Below are positions 20,592 to 32,185 of a stretch of 64,000 bases of DNA, piece by piece. The stretch lies in assembly GCA_000697355.1 (NCBI GenBank), contig JNEN01001228.1:186001-250000 (forward strand), read 5' to 3'. A program made the position numbers and the translations under genes. The DNA comes from Syncephalastrum monosporum B8922. Lineage: Eukaryota > Mucoromycota > Mucoromycetes > Mucorales > Syncephalastraceae. Position 1 is the stretch's first letter. Each line of letters opens with the position of its first letter. A model generated the notes under the pieces. That model did no database searches. It was not told where the DNA came from and saw only the letters and a program-made list of their open reading frames with translations.

Positions 20592-23500
20592 TCAGAAGAG
20601 CGTTGTTGTTGATGGCTGTTGAATCAAGGGTGACACGCCGGTATGATGATTCCTTACAAGCTCCAGCTCGAACACGAGCTGGTAGCGATCATTATCTGGG
20701 TCACTCATCGTACCATAAATGGTGCCAGGTGACGCCTTTGTACAGCGTATATGGGTGCCGCGTATAAACTGCTCAAGCCCTCCAGTCAAGATATTCCGCA
20801 CCTCGATGAACTCTGGCTCAAATGCAAGGATGTATGGATACTGGAGCGCGAATGCGTCCGGCACACCCTCCCAGTCAATTCGCCCTCTTGACCGCTTAAA
20901 TCGTCCGCGCTGGTCCACGAAGAATGCAAATTCTAATCATAAGGAGTCATGGAATACATCAGTAGAGAGCACCTAAACATGCTATCTTTGTGGCTTACCA
21001 TTGTAACACACCAGGTATTCTGCAAACTGAATGCGGTATATAGAGACTGGCCGCACATCTTGACGAGAAAAAACGAAACCCAGCTCTTCGTCGTCTGGAT
21101 CGAGCAAAGCTGGAAAGGAAGAACGTGTGAATCATTTCCGTAGTCTGCAGGGGCCGAGGAAGGCACTGTCCTACCTTGAACCTCAAATGTTTTCATATCG
21201 ATAACACCTATTTCTTGTGGGCACGAGACACACATTTTGGTCTTGAGCAAGCTGATGGCAGACGCTTCACTGGGGAGATACAAGTCTTTGTAGGGCCGTA
21301 AATTTTCGGAACCATTGCGTACGAGACGTTGAATGAACTTTCGCCGGCCCTTTTTGTCTTCTTCGGCCATGACAGGCTCCAAAACACGAATGGTGGTAGG
21401 GGTCAACGTACTGGTCTTGACGACACACACCAAGGTCTTTCCCATGCATTGACCCACGTGGAAAAATGCTGCATGCTGGCTGATAGGTCGGATCTTTTTG
21501 GCTTGGATCTCGCTATCCAGCATTTCAACAGGGAACGACCAAAGAGTTTTGTCGGCCAGCACTAAAAGCTGTGCATTGTCCACCAGCTCAACCTGAGAAA
21601 CCTTTTCCACCGATAGAATCCGCATGACACTCTCCTCGTCATCCTTGCCGCCAATGTAAACGCCATGGTCTGCTCCGACAATGACTCGTCGAGAACGTCG
21701 GCCTTCCTGGTCTTCTTCGTCTTTTTTTTGGGGGTGGGTTACGGATCAATAATTACGCTCTGGTAAACACTTATCCATCCTATACTTACTTAGTATGACA
21801 GTGCTATTGACCTTATTTGTGATACCGAACTGGCGCTGTAAGAGCGGCTGAACTGCAAAAATGCGTCGTTTTTCGGCGAGGATTTCTTGCTGTTCCTTAA
21901 TCTTGTCGACCCACGTCCTCCGCATGGTACTACCTGATGCGTAGAGTGTCATTGGAGGAGATCCTCTGCGACCGTGGTGATAAAACGTGATGGCAGTGCT
22001 GCCAGGCTTGTTGCTGTTAATGTTCTCGGATGTGGATGGTTTGGGGACGGCGGTAGAGGACGTAGGGAGCATGGTGGTGGAACGGCTGTAGGGCAGGATT
22101 GAACTTGCGCGTTTCGCTCGGTTGTTGAAACTGCTACCGGAAACTGTCACCGTAAGCAATTCCAGAGGAATCGGCTATACGATGGTTACGAATGTGGTCA
22201 GACGCTACACAGAAATTTCAGGGACGCTCTTTACCTTTCGGTATACTTTGTAATACTCGAGGTGATTCTGGTATCTAATTTTGGCAAACACCAAGTAGTG
22301 ATCGAACAAAAATACTTGCAAATCGGATGCATCGGAAGACGCATTGCCTTTGCGTTTCATTCTGCCTTTCATAACAAGTTCTCGATCCTTGTCCCGCAGT
22401 CGTAGATCCTATCGCAATGTTTGAGTCAGTGTCACAAATAAAAATATACACAATGACGACTGTACCACAAAGTCTGATGCAAGCTTAAATGACAACCGCT
22501 CCTCAATTTGTTGCAGATTGAACATATTTTCAGAGATGCCAGTCTCCTTGTTCACTTGAAGCAAGAACTCGGTGATAAGCTCCATGATCTGAGGGATGAG
22601 CTCAAAGTCGGGATTTTCCTTTGGCGTGCGTTTTAAAATCTCGCGTAGCAGCAAATTGTATCGCCCTAAACGCGTTGTCGGTTTCGTCAAGTAACCGTTC
22701 AGTTCCAGACGACGTGATTCAGGCCTTCTTTCAGTTTCCTAAGATACAGTGGAAATAAACATGCTGTTTTCAAGATTACAAAACACTGGCTGCTTAGGCC
22801 TACCTCCACAAATTGCGCAAATTGAGGGTTCCGTTTTTTCTCAAGTTCAAAGTTAAACTTGCCGATGACTTGATGCGCACCATAGGCGACAAAGGGATCA
22901 AACTCACAGACATACTCGAGCATAATGTCGCCTATACAATGGACCACATCTTGCTCTGCCTGGCGTTCGCATAGCGCTCGTGAAAGCTGAGTATTGACCT
23001 TCTCGATATCGGCCATGTTCCAGAAAACTTCTTGGACAAAATGCTCGCATCGTTCCGAGGGAATAATGTCGCTGGTGATCAGAGGCTTCACCCAAAACTA
23101 TTTCTTTTTGTTAATAAAGCTGCTATGTTTCGTGTGACCAGGGCTTACATTATGTACATATTGGAGATCTCTAACGAAATCCTCTTCAGTGTGTATCAGC
23201 TCGTATATACATTCTTGTCGCCGACGTTCTTCAGCGGGAGTAGCGTCTACAACTTCTTTTGGGACCGAATGAATCCAAAGATTTCGTGATTCCTATTTGC
23301 GACGATCCTTGAGTTCAAAAGAATATCGATGAACTGATACGGCATACCTTTGCGTCCAATGATACTTGACTCTGTGACCGTTTCAAAGTCTATTCCTGCT
23401 TTTATTATACGCTCAATTGGAGTATAAACCTTGACACGTACCTTGGTCGATTTACGGGGGCAGCTGGAGCTGTAGCATCCTTTCTCACGAGAACATGTAG

Positions 23501-25455
23501 GCGAATAACAATCGGTCAAAACAGTAAAGACACCGGTAGGAAACTCCATATTTTCGACTACGGATGGCGGGAATATTAGCCCTCATGACCCAAAATTCGC
23601 ACATTTCCTACTTACCATCATGATCTTTCTGCCGGTCCGCAAATGAAGCGTCCTCCATCGTGCTCCCGCGTGTATTTGGGAGACCCATTGATGTGCCCAC
23701 TTGCTCACGAAATTGATAGAGTTCGTCCGTAGAATCCCGCAGATGATGCTCATAGTTCACATCATGTAGAAACATCTGAATATCTAGTGCACGGCCGACC
23801 AGCAGCGCCAAATTTCTGTCGGGCGTACGCAATATTTGTAATAACAGCTCCTATCCTCTGGTTAACGGCCCATACTGTCGGTCTTGTAAGCAACTTACTA
23901 CTGCATCTTTACCACGGAAGACGTCGTGGTACTCAATATCGTCTTTTTTGATAGTAGAGGTGGACAAACGATGGTAGAGTTCACGTGCAACGATAGATAG
24001 AATGGCAGGGTATACCATAGGCTGCTGGAGCTGATTATTCTGGCGATAGGCATAGATAGACTTGCGTTGCTCCTCACGCTTCTGCTGCATCCGCAGAAAA
24101 ATTGACTGACGGCTTTTTTCTTGTGTGCCTTCGCTGACTGAGGCAGACAGCGGCGGTACGTCGCCAGCAAAAGTGTCTAGATCCGTATCGCACGAGATAC
24201 GAGATAGCGAGTCTGTACTTATGTTGGTATGAGAGAGTGTGATAGAAGAATCAGATCGACTGTGGATAGGGTAAATCTCTATAGAACCAGAGGTTGGGAA
24301 TGGATAGATATGAGCCACCTGAATGGACTTACTGTTGACGTTGGAGCGTTGTTGCTGATCATTGTCACGCAGGAAGGCAGGTATTTTAGCAGACGTAGCG
24401 GAGGTAGTGACGGTGTCAATGGAGGCAGCCTCTGAAGGGCGACGGGTGTCGATAGGAGTGATAGGCGACGAAGTGCCATACTCGTCTTCAGAAAGGGGAG
24501 GAGGAGGAAGAGGGCGTGAAGGCGAGGTAGATAGCATGGTGGTAATAGACGCTGGAGGAGCCGAGTCTGTAGGGTACTGATAAGGATGAGGAGTGGCTGG
24601 TGTCTGGGGTGAAAAAGGCGATAGATTGTCGGATGCAACTGTGATGGGTTGGATGCAAACAACGGAAGACGGTGGCCGGTCCCGAAAATTGAAGTCTTCT
24701 TCCTCGTCGTCTTCATTGGCAACTGACTTGGGTTCGTCTGCCTCTTGATGCGTGTCCAGCGGTACTTTCGGCGTGATGGACAGCTTGGAAGGCGGAAGCG
24801 GTCGCGGGGATTGGAATATGCTGGAGGTGCGAGTGGGCAGAGGACCACTCTGGTTGTCGATAGTCGGTGTTGTCGTGCTCTTCGTCGTCGTCGATGATGT
24901 TGTTGTTGTCGCTCTGGAGGTGGACGTGATGGTGGCGCTTCTTTCAAAAGGAGCAGATACGTTGTGTGAGGCAGAAGAAGAAGAGAACGAAGAGGAAGAG
25001 GATGGGAGGTTATGCGAGAAGGCTCTACCGAGTCGAGAGTTGCCGTCAAGCATACACGTGAGAGGACGTGATGGTGATGCTGTGGTCAAAGCAGCCACCA
25101 AACTTTGCTGACGGACTGGAAGCTTCTGCTGGACGTAGCTTTTCCGTACTGCTTCTGGCATAGCTCCATTGGGGTAATTGTAGAGCGTTGGCGATTTGGA
25201 GTTCCTGTCAGGTACAGCAGAGGGTGTCTCGTCAGGCAGAGTGGGACAAGTAGAATGCGCTGTCGGCTTCTTTACGGCATGAGGACCTTGATGCACGTAA
25301 GGAGTTGTATTCGTGGTGGAGAGTGGGGTCTCCTTTGCAGTTACAGGCGAGTGGGTCATCGTAACAGTGACAGCAGTATTAGCACCATACGTTCTTTTTA
25401 CTGCAATAAAACGTTGCTCATAATTCTGGCAGATGCTCATCCTAATACCGTCCAT
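20592..25455 (-). CDS. ROM2: Rom2-type Rho guanine nucleotide exchange factor (DEP-DH-PH-CNH)
   Basis: Twelve exons on the minus strand (25455-23899, 23850-23616, 23557-23442, 23389-23348, 23292-23149, 23097-22804, 22738-22466, 22408-22235, 22174-21790, 21720-21175, 21109-20999, 20932-20592) give about 1405 residues in frame. The first 450 residues are Ser/Thr/Pro-rich. A DEP domain spans exons 1-2 (YHRLSTSTIKKDDIEYHDVF). A Cys-rich strip (CYSPTCSREKGCYSSSCPRK) leads into the DH domain (ECIYELIHTEEDFVRDLQYV to LTKPTTRLGRYNLLLREIL), then PH (LQVFLFDHYLVFAKI) and a C-terminal citron homology domain (IGGKDDEESVMRILSV to YQLVFELELV). In yeast, Rom1/Rom2 activate Rho1 at the cell cortex to drive wall synthesis and the Pkc1 cascade. 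Exon 4 has 42 nt. Exon 10 has two possible in-frame acceptors six bases apart. Confidence 0.95.
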
Positions 25456-26632
25456 TTTTAAAACACAGAAATATATATATCCTCAGCCAAGACAACCATG
25501 CGTTTTTACAGCATCGCATCCCCTTTGACTGTTTGAATAGGTATATTTCTTCCTTCATTTACACCACCTTGCCACACTTGACTCTTGAGCTTTGATAATT
25601 CATTTGATCCTGGTTACGGGAATGACCACTATTGGATTTTAACTGTCTCTGTTCGCCACACTGAATTTTCACTCTGGGTCACACAATGACGCATGTTCCC
25701 CGTGGCACGGCGGAGAACCTGCAGGCAATCACAGTTTTCCCTTCTAATGAACCCATGCGTTTTTTCTGCCTAATTTGTTTTCCAAAGCTACAGGAAGCCA
25801 ATGCGCCAGGGATGGGGAGACGGGAGCTACAAAACGTATAAATTTTTACAATGCTTGACGAGCAAGTGATGCAGATTGACAATGATTGATGAACCAATGC
25901 AGAGGAGCTCGCAAGGTGTTTATAGCAATGCATCACTAATAGTAGTCTAACAAGCTTTTATTTCATGTATGCTCATTGCACTTTTCTAGAAATACACGTA
26001 ACCCTGTTTAGTTTTTAGTTTGTTTTGCTGTTGTGTGCCCAAAACACACGTTTAAAGATCGACGACCGCTTTTCCATGTCAGAAATCAATCATCCGCATC
26101 GTGAATAAATATGCTCTCCTTGCACGGGGTCGTCGTATTACATCGTATCAAAGGACACAATTTATGCACATATACGTAATAGAGTCTTTTTAGGATAACA
26201 TAATGTAGTCGACTACGATAATGTTTGTAAACGTGAGCAAAAGTCTTACGCTGGTTGATCAAAAATGCCCGAACTACGTATACTATTGCGGCAGCTGACT
26301 TGTTCACGGTATTTTGCATACGTACCAGCCTGAGATGTCAGCCATATCTACGGCCATTAAAATAATATAAGCTCTAACGTAAAGAGAAAGTAGCGGACGA
26401 ATTGGTATATACCACGTATTTGGTCGCCTGAGACAAAGGTTGAGGACCATCGTATCCCGCTTATGGAAGAATTCAAGGATCCCGTCATGACACTAGTGAC
26501 ACATTTATGTCTTGCCAGCATACCATGATCACTTCTGCTCGAGCTTCGCTTTAGCAGACTTGTGTTGAAAATTAACAAAATTCGTACGTATATATAGTAG
26601 AAGAATGAAGCAGAAACATATGTACAAAATGG
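25456..26632. other. Spacer between the Rho GEF and the AGC kinase
   Basis: About 1.2 kb without a credible coding frame; AT-rich toward 26100-26600. It should hold the GEF promoter and the 3' end of the kinase. Confidence 0.5.
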
Positions 26633-28577
26633 CTATTGCCACAGGTCGTCATCAAGGTCATCATCAAAGGATAATAAAGAGGATGCCACTGTTCGACGAC
26701 TGGTGACGCTAGCGGTATCATCGGCTGGGACATAGCTAAAACCTTTAAAAACGGATTGATTGGAAGAGCTAATGGGATCCGATTTGCGAATGGAAAGGAA
26801 GGACGGATGAACTTGCTGTTGTTGCTGTTGTTGTTGTTGCTGGCGATAATGCTGCGGCATAGACGGAGGTCGCACTTGCTTACGGGCAATGAGATCCCAC
26901 TGGATATTAGCAAAGAAAGGATGGGACTTGATATCAGCAGCCGCTTCGTTGCGGGCTTTGGGATCCCTGTTGAGTAGAAGGGCAATCAGGTGGCATGCTT
27001 CAGGCGACAGACGCGGGGAAGCAGGGAATTTAAGTGGCGCTTTGCAGATACGTCGATACAGTACATCGAGATGAACAGAATGAAAAGGTGGTTCGCCGGT
27101 CAGAAGTTCGTAAAGCAAAATGCCGAGACCCCACCAGTCCACAGCCTGAGTATACGGTTCTTGACGCACCATTTCTGGGGCCAGGTATTCAGAGGTACCA
27201 CAAAACGTCATGGTTGTATCAGACGATTGCTTTAGCTCTTTGCACAGACCAAAGTCAGTCAGGGCAACGTGACCCTGAGCGTCGAGTAGGATATTCTCTG
27301 GCTTCAGGTCGCGGTAGACGACATTATGCATGTGAACGTGTTCCAGGGCGCATATTAGCTCGGCAACATAGAAACGGGCGCGGTCCTCGGACAGGAAGCG
27401 TTCGCGCTGCAGGAGATTAAAAAGCTCGCCGCCCGGGATATAGTCCATGACGAGGAAGAGATGGTCTGCCGTCTGGAAACTGAATTTCAGAGTGACGATG
27501 AAAGGGCTGCTGAGGGTGCGTATGAGGACGTTCCGCTCGGAAATGGTATGCGAAACTTCGTTTTGTGAGATGAGGCTGCGCTTCGAGAGAACCTTCATAG
27601 CGTAGGTTCGCTTTGTGTCGCGTTTAACGACCTGGTATACTTTGCCAAAGGAACCATGGCCGATTTGGCGCACAATACGGAAGGATTCAGGCGTAAGCTT
27701 GGTCTGGAAAAATTTTAGTTTAGGATCATAGCCACACCACCACAACAACGACTTACAGGGCCCACGGAACTGTATTCGAGCTGTAGCCTGAGCTCACCCG
27801 TCACGTTGCCATCATAGGCTTGCGAGGGTGCATCCGCCCGTGGCTCCAGCTTGTACCAATGGTCAATCGTACGTTTCGCTTGTAATGACGGCTTCAGCTT
27901 CACCATGCCAAGAAAGCGATCGTCGCCGTTCGGTAATCGGTTCCCTCGATCATACACGTAGGCTACAAGTTCTTCGTCGTCTCGACACACATCGCTGAAA
28001 CAAACAACAAATGAGTACCTACTTATTGGACTTTTTTTGTCCGCGATGCTTACAACGTGGCAGTGTACCGCCATTTAGGACAGCTTGCTTCCATGGCAAG
28101 CTGAAAGACATTGACAGCTTTCGGTTGCTGCGTGGAAGAGACGTGGTAGTTATTGCGAGAGGCGTTGGGGATAGGGATGCTGGTGGGAGAGTCGGACTGG
28201 TCAGGCACGTCGAGGGTGGACATCACATTGGCGTCATATTGAACAAGGCAGTAGATATCGGCTTTGCTTGGATCGACCACAGTCAAGTTGCGTGCTTCGA
28301 CAACATTGACGGAGAGACGTCCCTTGGCTTGTTCGGGGGCCGGTGGGATAGACGAGGACAGGTCTTTGCGCGGTGTGTCGTTGGACGAGGAGTGCGTGGA
28401 CGTGGTGCCGATCAATGCCTGGCTGAGAGAGGCAAGCGATAAAGAGGTCCGTGCATAGCGTAAAGTGTCACCGAGCTGTCCAAGACGATCTGACAGCTGT
28501 GTTGCGGGCGTGGACGCCAACAGAGGTGAAGCGTGGATGCCGAGGTTTTTTAGAAATGAATCCGCAAATTCAGCCAT
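26633..28577 (-). CDS. YPK1: AGC-family protein kinase of the Ypk1/Gad8 type with N-terminal C2 domain
   Basis: Three exons on the minus strand, 28577-28054, 27994-27757 and 27703-26633, give 610 residues. Residues about 95-250 form a C2-like domain (GRLSVNVVEARNLTVVDPSK) as in S. pombe Gad8. The kinase has a glycine loop (IGHGSFGKVYQVVK), the catalytic Lys in YAMKVL, YRDLKPENILL, DFG, and a PDK1 activation-loop site (TFCGTSEYLAPE). The tail carries the AGC hydrophobic motif FKGFSYV, the expected TORC2 target. A polyQ run lies between the kinase domain and that tail. In yeasts this kinase acts downstream of TORC2 in membrane and cell-wall stress. It sits on the same strand as the Rom2-type GEF, a functional relative. 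Confidence 0.95.
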
Positions 28578-28881
28578 AACAAGTAGAAGAGCCGAGGGAA
28601 ACACTACGCAAAGCAATATTAACCTTTTTTTTTCTTTGACTTTGGTTGTTGGGGTACAGAGCCCCCAAAAGACACCCAGGAAATCCAAAGAAAGCGTCTC
28701 ATTGCCCCATTCTCATTGCTGGATTTGAATTTGTCCAATAGCCCTGAGCCTCCTTTGCGACGCCACTCAGTCCCACCTGCCCTTTTTTTTCCATCTCTCC
28801 TGTCCCTTACCCCACATATGCCCTCCACACTACACACCACATTGTACTGTACATACAGTATGGTATACTCACTAGGTACAC

Positions 28882-28918
<37 letters not shown>

Positions 28919-29013
28919 TAATGACGACTGCTCTCTTCTTAGTGTCCTTGCACATCCTCCCTTCTACCCCACCCTCGATAACACCCATAAGTAAAGTAGG
29001 ATGTACTTTTTTC
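28578..29013. other. Spacer with ACACAT hexanucleotide microsatellite
   Basis: Upstream region of the AGC kinase and 3' side of the Csk1-like kinase. It contains the microsatellite at 28877-28920. No gene is seen. Confidence 0.5.
28877..28920. repeat. TACACA hexanucleotide microsatellite
   Basis: About seven perfect tandem units of TACACA on the plus strand. It lies about 300 bp upstream of the AGC kinase start, so it may sit in its promoter. Confidence 0.9.
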
Positions 29014-30170
29014 TTATTGGACATATGCCATTGCGCTGAGTACAGTTGGCGAATCCAGAACCTAAGTCCTATTTGTTAGAATTGACATGGCTTTTTCGCT
29101 GGTCTTCTCTATACCTCCTGCGGTCTAATTCTGTCCTCTACAGACCATGTCAACATGCGCTTTAGGAGTCGCTGGTATCGTTTGTCCATCTGAGACTCCT
29201 CTAACATATCTTCCAAAGCTTGTGGTTTCAGTCTCGCGAGATCATCCTCCGTGCTGTCTTCGTCGTCCTCGTCGAACGGGACGTGGATATTGAAATTGAA
29301 AAAGACGAGCTTGTCAGCATCTGGGTACGACCGCATTTCCTGTGCCGTAGACATGAGTGACTTTGCATATTTCTTTCTACAGGAACTTACTCTGTCCTGG
29401 ACTTCCTTTGGTGGAGGGCCCAAGGTGCGTACGATGCTACCAATGGCTTCAAGATCGCTCTCACCTCGGAAAACTCGTCGGCCGAGCAATAATTCGCCAA
29501 CGATCGTACCCAAGGACCATATATCGGTGGCCGGCGTGTAGACACAGTGTCCAAAAAGATGTTCTGGAGCTTTGTATGGCCTACCAAAACGTTCAATGAC
29601 TATAGTCTGCATACAGCAGCTACTGACCGTGTGCCTATCTCATCAATGTCCTCGGGATCATCGGACTGATAGTTCTTTCCGAGGGCATGGGCGCACCCAA
29701 AGTCGCTGATGACCATGCGGCCCATGGTGTCTAGGAGTATATTCGTAGGGCTGAGGTCACAGTGAACTATCCTATGTCTGTGGATAAAGACAAGTGCACG
29801 GGCGATCTGCTGCAACACTTGGTGTGCTAGTAGGTCCTTATCTGGTTTTTCAGCCAAAGTACAGACATAAGACGGCATGATGATCCAAGTCGCTGTTTCG
29901 CTTTCCTCGATATCCAGAAAATAGATGATCTGTCCGGAAGTTGGGATAGAAAAAGTAAGTCTCCTACGTCCTACGCGATCCCTGACCCCACGAACTTGCA
30001 TGGCGATGACGAGCTTCTTCTTCGGATGGCAAGGACAAGGTGCGCCATGCCCACAATTCACGCTCGCAATGTCTTCGCACAAGCCGGCCGTGGCGCTTCC
30101 AATACGTCTTGACTGCGACAGGACGCTCGTTTAATGTTTTCTTCTCAACTGTGGAGAAAATCCCTGACAT
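29014..30170 (-). CDS. CMGC-type protein kinase resembling the CDK-activating kinases Csk1/Cak1
   Basis: Five exons on the minus strand (30170-30037, 29963-29628, 29580-29391, 29339-29115, 29061-29014) give 310 residues in frame. There is only a partial glycine loop (SGIFSTVEKK); the catalytic Lys is in VAVKTYWK. The catalytic loop reads HCDLSPTNILL, with Cys in place of the Arg of HRD. DFG is DFGCAHALG. The activation segment ends GTRPYKAPEHLF. A CDK-like WSLGTIVGELLLGRRVF and a late PDADKLVFF motif resemble monomeric CAKs, which also lack a normal glycine loop. The first intron uses a weak GTCCTT donor, the least certain junction. The start at 30170 leaves a very short N-lobe; an in-frame ATG at 30329 is an alternative. 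Alternative identity: another divergent CMGC kinase. Confidence 0.75.
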
Positions 30171-30528
30171 AATGGAAGGGATATTGCGGCAAAATCTGGC
30201 GCTTGCAGGAAGATACTTTTCGGTTACGGCTGTCGTGCCACGCTCGTTCGTGAGCCGACGCCGAGACAGACAAATGCACGGATATATGACAATAAACTTC
30301 CTCTTTGACACGAAAACAAACAAATGCATCGTATCATGTCAGGTCTGTATTTGCTGCTGCTACATCGCCTTTAAAACTTTGCCAAATAATCGTGATGTCT
30401 ATTGTGTGTTTCGGTCAACTTTGATATTCGTCTTTCGCGTCAGTTTTCGCGCTATATTTTTCCGGCGTCCCGTATATAAGCAGCACACAGTATGACCATC
30501 TAACCGGCTTTCAATAAAGAATATCACC
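30171..30528. other. Divergent promoter region between the Csk1-like kinase and chitin deacetylase
   Basis: The two genes start about 360 bp apart and read outward. On the deacetylase side there is a TATATAAG at 30473-30480. No other gene is seen. Confidence 0.55.
30473..30480 (+). promoter_or_regulatory. Likely TATA box of the chitin deacetylase gene
   Basis: TATATAAG lies 49 bp before the ATG at 30529 and matches a TATA element. The distance implies a short 5' leader of about 20 nt. Confidence 0.6.
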
Positions 30529-31712
30529 ATGAAAACGACGTCTTGCTTCTTGCTTGGTGCACTGTGGCTCGCCACCGGCGCGCTGGCTCAAGGCGAACCG
30601 GAGGACATTGATGTGCCGGAGAACAGAGCCTGGCTGGACATGGTCGACGTGTCTCGTGTGCCGGATCTTCCTATCCGACCCGTAGGCTCTGGAGTATGCG
30701 AAAACGCGACCTGCGACGGTGACGAGAACAAAGACGACCGCTGCTTCGAAAGCTGCGGCAACAACCCCACCTCTGAAGATGTCTTTGGTTGCCCGCGTGA
30801 TCATACATGGGCACTCACTTTCGATGACGGTCCCAGCAACTACACCGAGCACCTCCTCGATATCCTCGATGAGCATAATATCAAGGCTACTTTCTGCGTC
30901 ATGGGCGCCCACGTCGAAAAATATCCTGAAATCGTCAAGCGCGCATACGAAGCAGGCCACCAGATTGCCTCCCACACTTATTCGCATCCTCACTTGATGA
31001 GCTTGACCAACGAGCAAATCATTTATGAGGTCAAGGCGACTGAGGAAGCTATCCAGAACGCGATTGGTATCAAGCCGCGCTATATTCGCCCGCCATTTGG
31101 CGAAGCTGACGACCGTGTCAAAGGCCTGCTGAAAGCAATGGGCTACAAAGTCCTGCTCTGGAACGTCGATCCGACCGACTATGATGTCTATATGATGGCA
31201 GACCACTCCACGCGCATCCGTAGTGCTTTCAAGAATGCGTCATCTGGCATTGACACAGGCCTTAACCTGCACGAGGATCCTGGTTTTATTAGTCTGCAAC
31301 ATGGTATGCGTCCTTTAATTTATCACGGCAACGTGACTGATTTTTTTTTTTTTTTTTTTGCTTAGATCTGTACAAGGAATCCATTGCTCAGGTACCATAT
31401 ATCATTAAGTATCTCTCAAAGCAAGGCTTCAAGTTCTCCACTGCTGCTGAGTGCATTGACGATCACGAGCCCCATGACTTATTGCAAGAAGCCGTTGTGG
31501 CCCAGAATATTCAACCTGCCAACACCACGAGCATGGCTGTCATGAGCTCTACCTCCGAGACAAGCCAAGCTTCATCTTCTTCCACACCGCAAGTCAAGGA
31601 TGCTGCCTCGCGCAACCACCATGCTTCTTCTGCCGCTGCTATCAACGGCGTCTCGTCACCAATTGTGTTGGCTGCAATGGGTCTGGCCGGTCTCGCTGCA
31701 TTGTTTGCGTAA
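30529..31712 (+). CDS. Chitin deacetylase (polysaccharide deacetylase, CE4), probably GPI-anchored
   Basis: Two exons, 30529-31303 and 31366-31712, give 373 residues. The signal peptide is residues 1-20 (MKTTSCFLLGALWLATGALA). The NodB/CE4 motifs are complete: TFDDGP at residues 97-102 with the metal Asp, HTYSH at about 149-153 with the two metal His, and RPPFGE at about 187-192. Late WNVDPTDYD and the His-containing LQH strand support an active enzyme that turns wall chitin into chitosan. The Ser/Thr/Ala-rich tail ends in a hydrophobic stretch (SSPIVLAAMGLAGLAALFA), typical of a GPI-anchor signal, so it should act at the plasma membrane or wall. A 19-base T run lies in the intron. Abundant chitosan in the wall is typical of Mucoromycota. 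Confidence 0.95.
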
Positions 31713-32185
31713 AAAAAGCATTGATATGCATTTAATCCATTTAGTCATTTTACACTCTCTTTATCCCTCCCTCCTGTTTGTCTCCCCTACTCGGCATAGT
31801 ATGTCTCCTTGATACACGTTCTTGTACGCTTTACATCCATAGGCTGTAGTAAAAAAATTTACGTTTTTGTGACACCTGCATTTAAATCGGGGGGTGGGGC
31901 GATCGCATGTGCGACGTGTCACTGGGCCTCATTTGTGACGCGTCACGCGAGAGATCTGCGAGGTCATGAAGAGGCAAGTCTGTGTTCACAACGATACTTG
32001 TGATATCTTTTGATTTTATAGTTATTATCAGGTATAGAAATACAGAAAGAAGGCTGTGCGTGCATTGAATTGAAAGGGGACAAAAAATCGTAGTTTGTGA
32101 GAGTGTGTGTGTTCGTGTGAAGTGATATTTGTTGTGCGTTATTAGTACAGACAGCGGTGAACAAAAATATGAAACCGATATGCAC
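31713..32185. other. Spacer between convergent wall-protein genes
   Basis: 3' ends of the chitin deacetylase and of the GPI protein face each other across about 470 bp. No gene is seen. Confidence 0.5.

Noticed and set aside
24279..25049. 256-codon frame rich in Leu, Arg and Pro over the Rho GEF
   Set aside because: It is a shifted frame on the same strand inside the Ser/Pro-rich first exon of the Rho GEF; the DEP/DH/PH/CNH frame is the real one.
29580..29630. Frameshift that would make the Csk1-like kinase a pseudogene
   Set aside because: At first the two open frames did not join. A 47-nt intron from GTCAGT to TTTTGGTAG restores GTRPYKAPEH, so the gene is probably intact.
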